This document shows, one piece after another, positions 1 to 12,061 of a stretch of DNA of 64,000 bases. Position numbers and translations under genes: made by a program. This stretch comes from Pipra filicauda (lineage: Eukaryota; Chordata; Aves; Passeriformes; Pipridae): NCBI RefSeq assembly GCF_003945595.2, contig NW_024104421.1, positions 3,906,001-3,970,000 on the forward strand, written 5' to 3'. The notes beneath the pieces are model-generated. The model searched no databases, was not told where the DNA came from, and saw only the letters and a program-made list of their open reading frames with translations. Position 1 is the stretch's first letter; each line of letters begins with the position of its first letter.

Positions 1-585
1 TGCTCAGCTGTGGACATTCTGTAGTTAAGACTTCAGTGTAAAAGCATTGGCTATCACAACACTATCTATCTATACTCACTGGATTCTGTAATTCTAGTAC
101 TGTAAAACCCACTGAGTGTGTGGTCTTAGTAAACACAGAGAAAATTCCAAACTCTGTAGCAAGATATCTTCAACAAACAATTTGCACCTATAATACACTG
201 ATTAATAAAATAGAAGAGTTCAGATTTTATGAGGTTGTTATGTGGAGGACTGAGATGTTCTGCATAAAATGTTTCCCTTTCTTGATCTTGGAAAAACAGA
301 GGAAGACCTAAAAGCAGTCAGTTATCTACCATGTAATTATTAATTATATGTAACTATTGGTAGAGATGCAAGTTTTTCCAGCTGAACAGTACAGTTTTAA
401 CTTCACTACAAGAAATTCAGTTAAGGTTGCTAGGACATGTAATTGAGGTTGTTACAGGTAAATTCTGGCAAGAGTTGGATATTTACCAGCCAAAACCAGC
501 TACAGCTCACATTGTTCCAACATATACTAAGAATTAACCCTCTTCTAATCTGTTCTCAAAAGGTTTATGTCTTCATAGAGTGATT

Positions 586-1075
586 AGTTAGGGTTGGAAC
601 CCTCCCTGCCATGCGCAGAGGCACCTTCCACTAGACCAGGTTATATCCAGCCTGGCCTTGAACACTTCCAGGGATGGGTAGTCCACAATTCCTCTGGGCA
701 ACTTTTCCAGTGCCTCACTGCCCTTATAGTAAAGAATTTCTTCCAAATATCTCATCTAAACCTACCGTCCTTTACCTTAAGGCCATTCCCCCTTGCCCTA
801 TCACTGCATGTCCTTGTGAAATGTCCCTCTTCAGCTCTTTTGTGGCCCCCTTTAGGTACTGGAAGGAGCTCTGAGGCCTCCCCAGAGCCTGCTCTTCTCC
901 AGGCTGAACAACCCCAACTCTCTCAGCCTGTCTCCATAGGAGAGGAGCTCCAGCCCTGTGATCCACTTAGTTGCCTCCTCTGGAGCCATCCAAACAGGTC
1001 AGGACCTTTCTTGTGCTGGGGACCCCAGAACTCCAGGTGGAGTCTCACAAGAGCATTGATGCATTGCTTCAGCTG
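586..1075 (-). repeat. CR1 LINE 3' fragment
   Basis: Read on the minus strand, this matches the familiar 3' part of avian CR1: a segment like LCSLEKSRLWGGLRAPSST-type ORF2 tail sequence, followed by the CR1 motif in which a hit is recorded as a damaged coding end with a short non-coding tail. The plus strand shows the characteristic antisense phrases ctccaggctgaacaacccca (around 899) and ctccataggagaggagctcc (around 932). The element is truncated at its 5' side, as is usual for CR1, and has no intact ORF. The 172-residue open frame on the plus strand is its antisense shadow. Confidence 0.85.
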
Positions 1076-4000
1076 GCTTCAGTGTAGAAGAGTGAAGCAG
1101 AGGATTGTTTAGGGTCAGGATTTGACTGATAGTGACCATATCTCTGCTGTTGTGTTTTTATGCAGATATCTCTGTAGATGTTTGTAATCTACAGTTTGGC
1201 AGGGCAGGCTCAGCTGCAGCACAGCAGCCAGATGGATTTTGCATGCTGAAGTCTGACCTCCAAAAGATGTCACTTGTACTGGTATGCAGTGGGCTCTCAA
1301 GTAGTTATTCAAATCTTCGTAATTCATCACTATTTTCAATTTATGAAGAACTTATGTTCATGGAGCCACACTTATGACATTGCTCTGGTGTTCTTGGTTA
1401 TTCACACACTTGAGAGATCCTACAGAAGGTCATGTAATGCCAAGGCCAAGAGCTGGATGTAACACCTTCAAGTGCTGTTACACAGTTGTGCTCCCTTGTG
1501 GTAACCATGACAGGGAAAGACAAATCAAGGAGATCCTTCAGGTGGTTCAATACCCATCCAGCCCGTTGTGCAACTGCAATAGCATTTGTATAGTTCCACA
1601 GCCTTTTCAAGGGACATAAACCTATTTAGGCTTTGCATAATCCTGTTGACAAACCATTTACACCTTTGGCCTTTCATTATAGCTAGGTGAATCAATTCAA
1701 CAAAAGAAACTTCTGATGTCAGGACATAACCAGACCTGAATGATGCACTGCCTTTATTTAACTCTGCAATTTATTGTCTTTTAAAGCCATGCTGGATTAT
1801 TTATAGAGAGGAAACCAATAAAAGATACAGCTATGTGGGAGAGATTTTAGAACGTGTGCTGTTCTCTGGCAGGAAGCTAAGCCAAATCACAGGAGTCACT
1901 TCAGGGAAAATACAGTTTCTTAAAAAAAAAATCCAGTACCAAGAGAAATGTACTTTGTCATCATCACATGGCAAGGTCCTTATAAGCACCCTTGGTTTTG
2001 GAATCTCTTAAATTTACACTTTTTGGCATCAATATCCTGATCCCACAGAGCTGTTTGTACAAAGATGTTACCCAGGCTACTTGGTTAAATTCAAGAATTG
2101 ACTAAGTCTAACTTTACCTGCAGTGTCATAGATCGATAGAATAACTGCTATATCAGCACTAAAGCTGACTCAAGTTTACCAGTGTACAGCAATACATTTG
2201 AAAAGTTTAGGAAGAGAAACAGATACTTATGAGTCCTTGGGGATCACTGAATTATTCAGTGTCACCTTCTGTGTAAGGCTGATGCTGTATCACTTCTCTG
2301 CTTCTATACTGAATGCAGTAACTGGTATTTGACTAGAGCACATAAAGGTGTCACATCTCAATTTAAACACTTCAAGAGATGGAGAATTTACCCCCTTTCT
2401 TGGCAAGTTATCTTACTGTCCTCATTTTCAATTTAAACTTACCTCAATTCAGCTTCCTATTACGGGGGGCTTATATGCTTTCTCCAGCAACAATACAAAG
2501 TTGGTTTAATACCAGATAGACTCCATGCTACTTATTAAATCTGAATTAAGCTTTCTTTTAAATAGGATAGCTGGATCTCTTTCATTCACATCGGGAGACA
2601 TTTTTTAGTATTTTCATATTTTGTATGGCTTTTTTCTGTGCACTCTCCAGATTTTATGGATTTCTCAGCTGTGAGCAAGTTTTTCATCTTAATGTGATAT
2701 TAAACAATATTATGAACACAGCTCTGCTCCTGTCGTCACTGTAGAACTGCCATGTCCCACAGCAAGCTTATGTTCAGCTCCATTTCCATTAGGATCCTTA
2801 AATCCATTTCTGAAACACTGCCTTCCAGTTGTATCATTCTTAGTGCTCATAAGCTGTATTTCACTGGTATTGTACCTAGCAATTAATAAAAAGACTAGCT
2901 ATGGAAATGGTTACAGTAACCTTGATCTATTATTTCGTGCCATATCAATGCAAACTGGCCTGGCAAAGTTCCCTGGCATATGACCATGTTGATTAGAATT
3001 GAATTACTCATACTGCTTAAACTGAGGCTGGTTTCACTTTGTGACACACAAAGTTAAATGAACTCCTCTTGCCTTCCCTGTCTCCATAAACAAATATGAA
3101 CAATTTTTTGTTTAAAAGTATTAGTTGCTGCCTTAGTCATATTTGTAGCCTTGTGGCCCCCATGCTGTCCTCTCACATATTGTATTCTCCAGGCCTACAA
3201 GGGTCTTCTGTAACACTTATTTTAAGCCTGCTTTGGGCTCAAGAAAAGGCACAGATAAAAATACTGAACTGCCTCAGCAGCAGTCAACAGGTCAATCCTA
3301 GTTTGGATGGTTCCAGCTCTAGCACTCAACATCTGTGCCAAATCCAGCTACAGCACCAACTAATTCTGGCCAACAGAGCACATCCCTGGGGCTGATAAAG
3401 AGCTGCAAAGGGCAACAAATCTGGCAGGGTATCGTATATCGCAATGAATATTTTCAAATAATATTTTCTGAAAGAAAAAAAAAACGCCAAAGAATCCAAG
3501 CCTCACTTCACACTGGGCACAATATTGTCTAGTCTCTTTACTGCCCTGCTAGTTGAATCCATAACAAGCTTTCTCAATATTCACTCTCTGCTATCAAAGA
3601 AGCTGGGCCAGAATTATCCTGGTCATCTTGCTTTGCCTCTCTCTGAGTTAACTCTCCTCTAGACTCAAAAGTTTCCTTATTTCTCAAAGACTTATTACAA
3701 GTTAGCAAGAGAAAGCTGTACCTCATGCAGCTCTTTTGCTTATCTAGTGCTGTTTAGGTATGCTGGGGTTTAGTTTTTAAGCCTTTATGGTTGTTGTTTT
3801 TCATCTTTCATAGCTACTTGGGAGAGTTGGGAGGTACTTCTGCATTCCCATGATGCCTGATTACATCATCCTAATTCTTTCTAAACACAGAAGGGAACTA
3901 CTGAATATTTCTGCTGTTCCTGAATCATTAAGACTTTCACCATCTTCTGCTAAGCAAGTGAGACATACTACTGTTCGAAATTATTTTATTGCTGTCATCC

Positions 4001-6639
4001 TTTAAAAAGCCTTACTGTCCTTAGGCTGCAAGGTAGAGGTTTCTTTTGCTCCCTTTCAAGTCTTTCCCCTCTTTATATTTCCACAGGCTCTAATTTACAT
4101 AATTGCTGCCTCCTTCCTCTTTCTTCTCCTCTTCTCCATTTATCTGATATATTTTTAATAGCTGCCTTTACTTCCTCACTTATTAAGGAGGTGCCGCTAA
4201 CCAAAGATGTCCTTATTCATGATTATGAAATTGCGGGTTTTAGTCATCTAGTAAACTTTCCTAGAACAATTTCCAGTTTTCATTCACATTTTCCTGTCTA
4301 AGTCTCACAACTTCTGTCTGAGTTTCTCTTCCCAGCCACTTTCATTCATTGTTTTTCTGGTTCCTTTGCGAAATAAGCCAACGGGAGCACCAAACACAAG
4401 GCTAGACAGAGATGTAGAAAACAGACTAGATAGAAAATCTTGTGTCTTTCCTTGGGCAAGTTAGAAGCAAGATGGAAAGCTCTTGGTTTAACATCCTAGC
4501 AAGAAAAAAGGAGATTCTTTTCAATGTCTCTTCAGAATATGCTGGGCTATGGTTCAGTTCCTGTTCTCATTTAGTCTAATTACACAGTCATTACCAGGAG
4601 TTACTAAGCTTGCACTGGCAGTCTCTTTTCTAGGAATTTACCAGCTCTACTCAGTTCAAAAATTATTGGAAATATGTTTTAGACATTATTACCAAAGAAA
4701 CGAGAGGCAACCAGGAAAATCAGATTAAAAAGACTAGAAGTTCAAAGAAGCTCAAAAATATTGAATACTTCCTCATTCCTATTAAACCTTTCAGAACTTT
4801 TGCTTTATTAGCAGCAGTGATGGTTAAATGTGCTGCCAGTGAGCTGTGTTAGACTGGGGAGTCCTGGGGTGAAAACACCAAGGCAAGGCATCAGCTTGCC
4901 AGATATTTAGGAGTACCTCGGTGAAAGATGCAAAATGTGTAGTGTCCCTGAAAAAACTAAAGAAAGATGAATGAAGTTGACTGGTTGATGGTCCTCCTTC
5001 CTGTTACATGCTGGAGTTTGGGAATCATAAGGAAACAAAGAGCAAGTGTTCCTGATGATACAGAAGTTTATTAGAACCGAAAGGGCTAATGATTATAAGA
5101 TTAGAGTCTTGATTACAATTGAGCACTGGTTTACCAAAAATGTGGTAGGAATACAAAGCTAATTCTTGGTAGACTTTTTTTTTATTTGAGGGTAGGTATG
5201 ATAACACATAACAAAAGGAGCATCTAACTATGTTTAAGCACAACTCCTAAAGAGTTTTTCTGGTTTTGTTTCTTTAGGTGGTGGTTTTTTGGGGTTTTCT
5301 TGTTTGGTTTTGTTTCCTTTTTTCCCCTCCTTTTTTTCCTCCTTAAATCAAATCTACTACAATAGCATGAGGGAAGAGGAGAAAACAGAAAAAAGTTTTG
5401 GGAATATAGTCTTCCTAATAAACATTACACAAACTTGGCTCCAACATTATAGCTGCTTGCTTGATTTTAGTACTGCTACCTGTGAGGAAATCGAATAGTT
5501 AGAGCAGAAAACAGGTATAAATGTCTAGTAGCTGGGAAAAATTAAATCAGAGGGAATCAGGGCTTCGGGGTATGCAGCAAACAGGGATCTATTGTGAGGA
5601 AAATGACAGTTGTCAACCTTAGGAAAAGACTTCTTCATTCTAGGCATGTTACTGTTGCTTCAGGCCATATAACTGATGCAAAGGCTGAGATTTGTGTTTC
5701 ACATATAATATTACAACAGTGCAGGTATAAAAAAGTAAATTTTTTTCCATCAAACCAGCCTCCTTTATTAGCTCATTTTAAAGTTTTAAATCTCTTTCCA
5801 AACTAAAATAAAACCCATACAGTTCTATCTCCACTGGAGTTCAATTTAGCTATCCTGGAAACATGATGATGAAATGATATTGCAACTACTTCTCAGTTGT
5901 AGTGAACCAAGAAAGTTTTTTGAAAAAAAAATTGTTTAACTGGGGCAGAGAATAGAAGCAGCTACTAAATATTTTACTACAGAAAAAGATCTGGAACATA
6001 CACAATTTGGTGCAGCAGATTTGGTTTTCTGTGCTATTGGCAATTCTTTTTTAAAAATTAGGTCATTTCTTTTTTTTAAAAGAAACATTCCTAAGTAGCA
6101 TTTGTGGAGATTATACTACTGTTAGAAAGTGCATTGCTTTCAAGCTGCAGTGTATATCACATCCTACATATATTATTTTTTCAACATACAACAGATTTGT
6201 CAAATTGGAGTGGCCCTATTTAGTCTCATGTTTACAATTTTCTGTAGTTGAATGTGAAATTAGAGCCATCACATTGTCATAATTCTCTAAGACACTGTTG
6301 CTTGGTTGTTTTTTTTCCCCCCACTTTCTGTTTCTTTACACGTTCCTTCAAATCATGGGAAAATGTATCTAAACATAAGTATTTGACCTTTTTTTTTCTG
6401 GGAAAGACTCTCTTCTACTTCAGAAATCTTATATCTTTATATTCCTATCTCTCTATATGTATCTTCACAAGTTATATATATTTCTTATTATATACCAAAA
6501 ACCCAGGAACAGATACTGTGGATGACTACACAACACTTGTTCTCTATCCTGACTAATAGTGATTCATCCTTGCTTAGACTTTGACATTCATCTTTAAAAC
6601 ACACCTTTGAGATCTCTAAGATAAAAATAAATCTCTGAT

Positions 6640-6795
6640 GGTGGTCAAACATTGCAACAGGTTGCTCAGAGGGGTCTTAGAGACTCCATCCAGTGATATG
6701 ATCCCAAGGAACACCAGGTGTCTTCACAATTGGCCTAGTTTTGAGCAGAGGATTGGACCAGATGACCTCTAAAGACTTTCTACAATTTCATCCTC
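6640..6795 (+). repeat. CR1 LINE 3'-terminal remnant
   Basis: The plus strand reads like a degraded copy of the last part of CR1. It has aacaggttgctcagaggggt (around 6657) and then gcagaggattggaccagatg (around 6746), the usual wording just before the CR1 terminus. It is short and diverged, and no coding capacity remains. I infer an old insertion. Similarity is by eye, so the boundaries may be off by some tens of bases. Confidence 0.7.
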
Positions 6796-7029
6796 TCTTA
6801 TACATGAAAATAAGCAAAATATGTTCCAAAATATTCTCTTTTCCATTCTTAAGAATCGAGAGAGAGATTTTTTAATGGTCTCCTGTTCAACATACACGCC
6901 CTAATATAATGTTTCTGTCAGGACTACTGGCTTCTCCAACTGTGCCAGGGAAAGGTGACTGTTTGCTTTAGTACCAGGAGCAACAACGCAGCACACCTGG
7001 GTTTGAGCTCCATTGGCAAATGGAAAGCC

Positions 7030-7112
7030 GTGCACTCCCGCGCTGGGGTCGTGCACTCTGGATCGACTGGCGCTGGCGTCTGGGGTGACTGCGGGGCCAG
7101 GCAAGGTGAGGA
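7030..7112 (+). promoter_or_regulatory. Small CpG-dense patch, possible untranslated exon edge
   Basis: About eight CpG dinucleotides fall within roughly 75 bp, in sequence that is otherwise CpG-poor. The patch is followed by GGCAAG|GTGAGG (donor GT near 7106), a good 5' splice-site match on the plus strand, the same strand as NINJ2. An ATG at 7020 opens only a short frame that stops within the patch and does not resemble the ninjurin N-terminus. It could be an untranslated first exon or regulatory element of NINJ2, or chance. Confidence 0.2.
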
Positions 7113-8139
7113 CTAAGAGCAGACGTGCAATGAGAGCTCATGTGGAAGGCAGTGCTGATGGACCCCTGTGCTGAAAGCCTCAAATATGCACGCTGCTGCT
7201 TTGAGTGGAGGATTGCTCTTCCACGAGACTGGCCACAGAGGCATCCTCCCCTTGACAGAAACACCGTTCTTGAGGACGTGAAATAATTATGAGATGAATA
7301 TGAATTGAAAGTGCACTTCCTCTTGACCTACTTCCCAGGCAGGGAAGCACAGCTTGATACCCTCCTGTTTGGAGAGGTAAAATTATCTCTACATTCCCTG
7401 GGCTCTGCACAAGCCTCTATTGTTTGGTACCAACCACATGGCTAATTATCGTGCCAACGATGCAGTCTCTTATAATGATTTCCTTCCACCTCCTGTCAAC
7501 ACCCAGGCTGACTAACCAAACTGGTTTCTTGGGAGGGAAGTGTACCTGTTTATCCCGTCAATAAATACACCTCTGTTTTGTTTGTACGGTGAAGGTAAAC
7601 ATGCAGAATGACAGTGTAAGCTGGCTTTGGGAAAGTGGCTCATCATTTCTGGGGTGCTCCAGGTCTGTGTGCATCACATTCCTTCCTTGTTAGGTGAATA
7701 GACCTTTCTTTACTCACAAGGCTGTAGGATGCATCTTTTTATTTCACCACAAAAATCAGTTACATGTTGCATTAATACTAGTGGAGTCTGGCTGGGTCCC
7801 AAGTCCCACAGCAGCTCAAGGAACAGGAAAGTGATGCCACTTGTGTGACAATCTCCTTGCTTGAAGGATGTAAGCTCCAGAAATAGAGCTTTTGACATAG
7901 GGGCCTTCCTATCCTTTCAGAGAGGTCTGTGGCTCTTTTTCTGGTGTCTGTAAGAGTACAGAGGATGCCCCAGCACAGCTCTTGCTGGCATTTCAAAGCC
8001 ACCAGCTGTGCTGGCATTCTGGGAACTTTACTGCAGGTCATTTCCTTCTCCTGAGGAATCAATCCACAGTTTTTCCCTCAAAAGTAACTGTTCGAAAAGG
8101 GAGAAGCTGCTGGGATTTTCTGCCCTAGATAAGCACCCC

Positions 8140-8164
8140 AAAAAAAAAAAAAAAAAAAAAAAAA
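8140..8164. repeat. (A)25 homopolymer
   Basis: An uninterrupted run of 25 A follows a CCCC. No recognisable retroelement body lies immediately upstream, so I treat it as a simple repeat rather than a retrocopy tail. Confidence 0.9.
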
Positions 8165-11100
8165 GTATAACAGAAAAATCTGTTTGCTGATACCTAAAAA
8201 AATCATGAACTGAGTGTAACTGTCATAACTGATGACTTGCTGTTGCAGGGTATGAGCACAAGCACCAAACGTATAGAGAAAAGGAAGTTAAGTGAAACAG
8301 CAGACAGCAGACAGCAGGCTGTGGAAATCCCTAAATTAGCAAGTCAGTAAGTCTGTGCAGCCCCACATGGCATCATGCAGTTGTACAAAGTTGGACTGGA
8401 AGCAGTAGAGAGCAGGGTGTTGCCAAATGATTGCTCTGTTAATCCATAACCTGAATAAACCACACAGAGATAAGTGATATGATGATGCATAAATTGACAG
8501 AACAAAATCTCAATTCCAACTTCACAGGCAGAGGTCTGTAGGTCACAGCAAAGAAAACTTATGCCAGGAAAGAATCTGATCATGGGTTGCGTTGTTTTTT
8601 TCCCATGTGTATACGACACCAAAGATAATAGCTTTTGCTGCAAACTTCACCCAGGATGAATTGTGAATCAGTGCACATGAATCACCTGCCAAACCCTCCA
8701 CTGCGTCAGTGATAAGAGAATACAAATTCAAAAGTGCAGGTGCCATATCAGCAGCTGGAGTGGAGCTGACAGCGCAGCCAGAGACAATGACCATTCCTGA
8801 ATTCCTTCCTGGCCGTGGTTTGAATGTTTCGTCTCACTTTCCACACTAACATATGACACATCTGAGTGATGTGACCTCTGTAACAGATCTGAATGTCCAT
8901 CTGAGTGCTCTCGGCTTGTCAGTGGTAATTTCATTCAGTTTGAACATCCACAGTTGCTGCTACAGTCTTAGACATCACTAACTAAACTGCTCACAACTAC
9001 CAGGTGTGTCCAGTGACCAATTTATAGTTCCAGAGTTGTCTAGTCTCAGAATGATTTGGGGGGATTTTTTTCCCCTCCCATGTACTGATTTAACACTCTC
9101 CCTCCAGAAGACAATTCTGTTATCAGCAAGGATACTGAACAGGGAAACTCCTTGACCGAGATTAATTCACAGGAAACTGATTCAAAGGCATTGTTTTGGT
9201 TGTCAAAGCAAGCACAGCTTCAGCTGAACTGGGCTCCAAATCTCTTAATTTATTTTTGCAGCCTAATTAAATGTATCTTTCTTAATTAATTAATTACACT
9301 AGAGAAGATTGCCTCAAATCCACACAAATACTGAAAGCATGCCAAATCCAAAGCCAATAGGAGTTATCAATCAGCACCTCTGGCCAGACACCCACACCCC
9401 TGGGGCTGCCCACTGACTGCCTGCTCCTGTTTCCCCCTAGGGGTCAGTGGAAGCTTTCTTCCCCACAGCTTTCAGTAGGAACACAGCCGGCCATCGAGTC
9501 AGAAACATGGCAAACAGGTCCCTGGCTGAAGCCAGTTCCAGGCAAAAGGCCATTCCAGAGCCATTTGCTTAAATGTTTCTCTGGCTCCCCTGATGCAAAA
9601 CACTTCCTGTGACACTTTAGATATATCAGCATAATGAAGCTTGGGGTTTATTTCCACCCACCTCCTTTCAAGGGACTAAAAAGACCTCAGACAGTATAAT
9701 TTTCAAAGGGCTCAGAACAGCTGCCTACACAAAGTAGTGTGGCTGAGAAGTTCCCACTGGTTATACTAGAAGTTCCAGCCCTGTTGGGCTCATTAAAAGG
9801 AACAATATTTAGCTTATTAGTTAGGAGAGACCGCTATTAATTTTGAAATGGGGGATTTATAAATCAGCTATTGCTTCCATGAGCAAGACAGAATGTTGAA
9901 CCGGATGGGTAACAGCCACAAGGTCTGATGTCCTGCTGCTGTGATCAGAGACAAATCCATACAGGACATCTTGGCTCCACTAGCCAGGCAGGAACCAGAA
10001 AACAGCCACCTGATCTTCCTCCCCACACATCTACTGTCTGCAGAGCCTTCTCACAAGCACAACTTCAGCCACATGAGCTTTCTTAGTAGCCCGTGAATGC
10101 TTAGTAACTCATCTGCATTCAGTAACCTAGAAAGGCCCCAATACTTTTGGAAGCATCAAGCCCCTTTCTCAGATTCACCTTAACAGTCTATTTTTGAGAT
10201 GTGGCTCCCCAAGCTTTTTCATCTGTGCCTTGGGGTAGAAAGTGATGGTGTACATTCCTTCTCCCACCAGATCTGAGACAAGCAGACCTTCACCATTTAG
10301 GGCTATACAGGAAGACTCCTTTCACAGCACAATTTCTCTAAATCACTGTTTTAAAATATGAAATAAGAGAATGAAGTTTATGCTTGCTTGTATTCTGTGT
10401 GCTATCAGCAAGTGAGGTTGCACAGAATTTAGGTTAAGGACAATTTTACTTCTAAAACACTCTTTAATCTGATCTTTAGTATTCCTTTTACGTAAAACTG
10501 AACAGCCACAGCAACAGCTGTATGAGAAACTGAGCCCAAAACATAATACTTCTCCAAGCTCTACTGTGGTGCCCTCCTTGCAGTGCAGGGAAGAGAAATT
10601 TAAGACTTCAGGAGGCTACTATTGACATTCAGGGCATGCAGTGTTAAAGCAGGAGAGACAGTTTTAACTGAAGGGAAATTTTATGGGAAGAATGTGTGTC
10701 ACGTGGTTTGTAGCCACTATTTAAAAGAACACAATCTAGGGCTACGACAACCATTAAAAAATATATCAGATTTAATAAGGACTAGTTTTACACGCATGAC
10801 CAACTTCTGAAGTAGTCCTTTTTACAGAGCTTCCCTCCCAAGCTTTGTTGCAAGCATTTCTCACTGTTATCTTCCAGTCACAACTTAGTTCAGGGTTGCG
10901 TGTGTTATTTCAACACAACATAAAAGCATAAAACTAACTCTAAAATAGATGATTAGTAGGAGGAAATGGAGGAAGAGAGAGCTCTACAGTTACCGCATAT
11001 TTCTTTTATTGAATGGATTCTTGCAACACTCTTCTTGAATGAGTTACATCAGCATCTTTGAAGACCAAAGAACTGTGCTTTCTGAACTCTTTGCCCTTAG

Positions 11101-12035
11101 ACTTCAATCCCTGCTGTGCAGCTGGTCAGAGAAGTTATTCAATGCACTTTTGCAATACTTCCTAACCTGGGACTACCTAGAAAGCGTATATAACCCCTTC
11201 TAGTCATAGTTACATCTAAATTCATAATCCACTGGAAGAAAAATTGCCAGTGTATCAGCAGAGGCATAGGAGAAACAATCACACTGCAAAAAGTCTTGTT
11301 AGTGTCTTAATGATTTGCGTTTATGACTGAGTACCACCTGCAGATTATCTCATCCAATTTGGCCATTTCTCCTGTTCCCGTCCCCCCAGAAAATCCAGAG
11401 AGCAGATCCTAGAGTTTAGGAAGATGTCCTGATATAGACTTTACAACTGGGTGCTGCAACAGGGGACTTGAGATTCCAGAGCTGAGCTCCTGAATCCAGC
11501 AGGACAGGAAGGTGGCAGCAGCTGGAGCAGACACCAGGGGGAGACAAAACTCTGGAGCCCCCTAACACAGAGGGCAGGGGGCAACAGCCCTCCCACTGCA
11601 TCCGCTCACCACTCGGTCTCGGAGGCCAACACAAAGTAAAAAGCAAACCCAGCAGAGGTCCTTTCATCTCCTGCTGAATTCCTGTATGTCTCATCCTCCT
11701 CATTCGACTTCTCCTGAAACATATCATTTCACCCTATTCACACCAGCATCCCCTAGCTGAAGTGCAACTTGCTGATTTTCTCACACAGTTCCCCTGTTGT
11801 GCCAGTGACTGATGATTTCAGTTTACCATTAACTACTTAATCCAGTTTGCCAGCAGGAACAGGCCAATTACCTACTATTATGAAAAAATTCTGTTCCAGG
11901 CTCTTCAAATCTGTCACTTTGATCTTATAAAGTATCTTAATGATGATGTGTTCAGGGCCACAGTTTTAGAGTATAATTTAATTTAATATTGTGAAGTTAA
12001 GTGGTGATGGCCAAAGATAAGTGTTTCCATTGTTT

Positions 12036-12061
12036 AACTTCCACTGAACTCAGTGGAAGTT
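12036..12061. repeat. Perfect 12-bp inverted repeat with 2-nt spacer
   Basis: Arms AACTTCCACTGA and TCAGTGGAAGTT are perfect reverse complements separated by AC. A 26-bp near-palindrome of this kind could extrude a hairpin or bind a dimeric protein. Nothing around it identifies a transposon end or an RNA gene. Confidence 0.8.

Noticed and set aside
594..1112. 172-residue open frame on the plus strand
   Set aside because: It lies wholly over a CR1 fragment that reads sensibly on the minus strand; the frame is its antisense.
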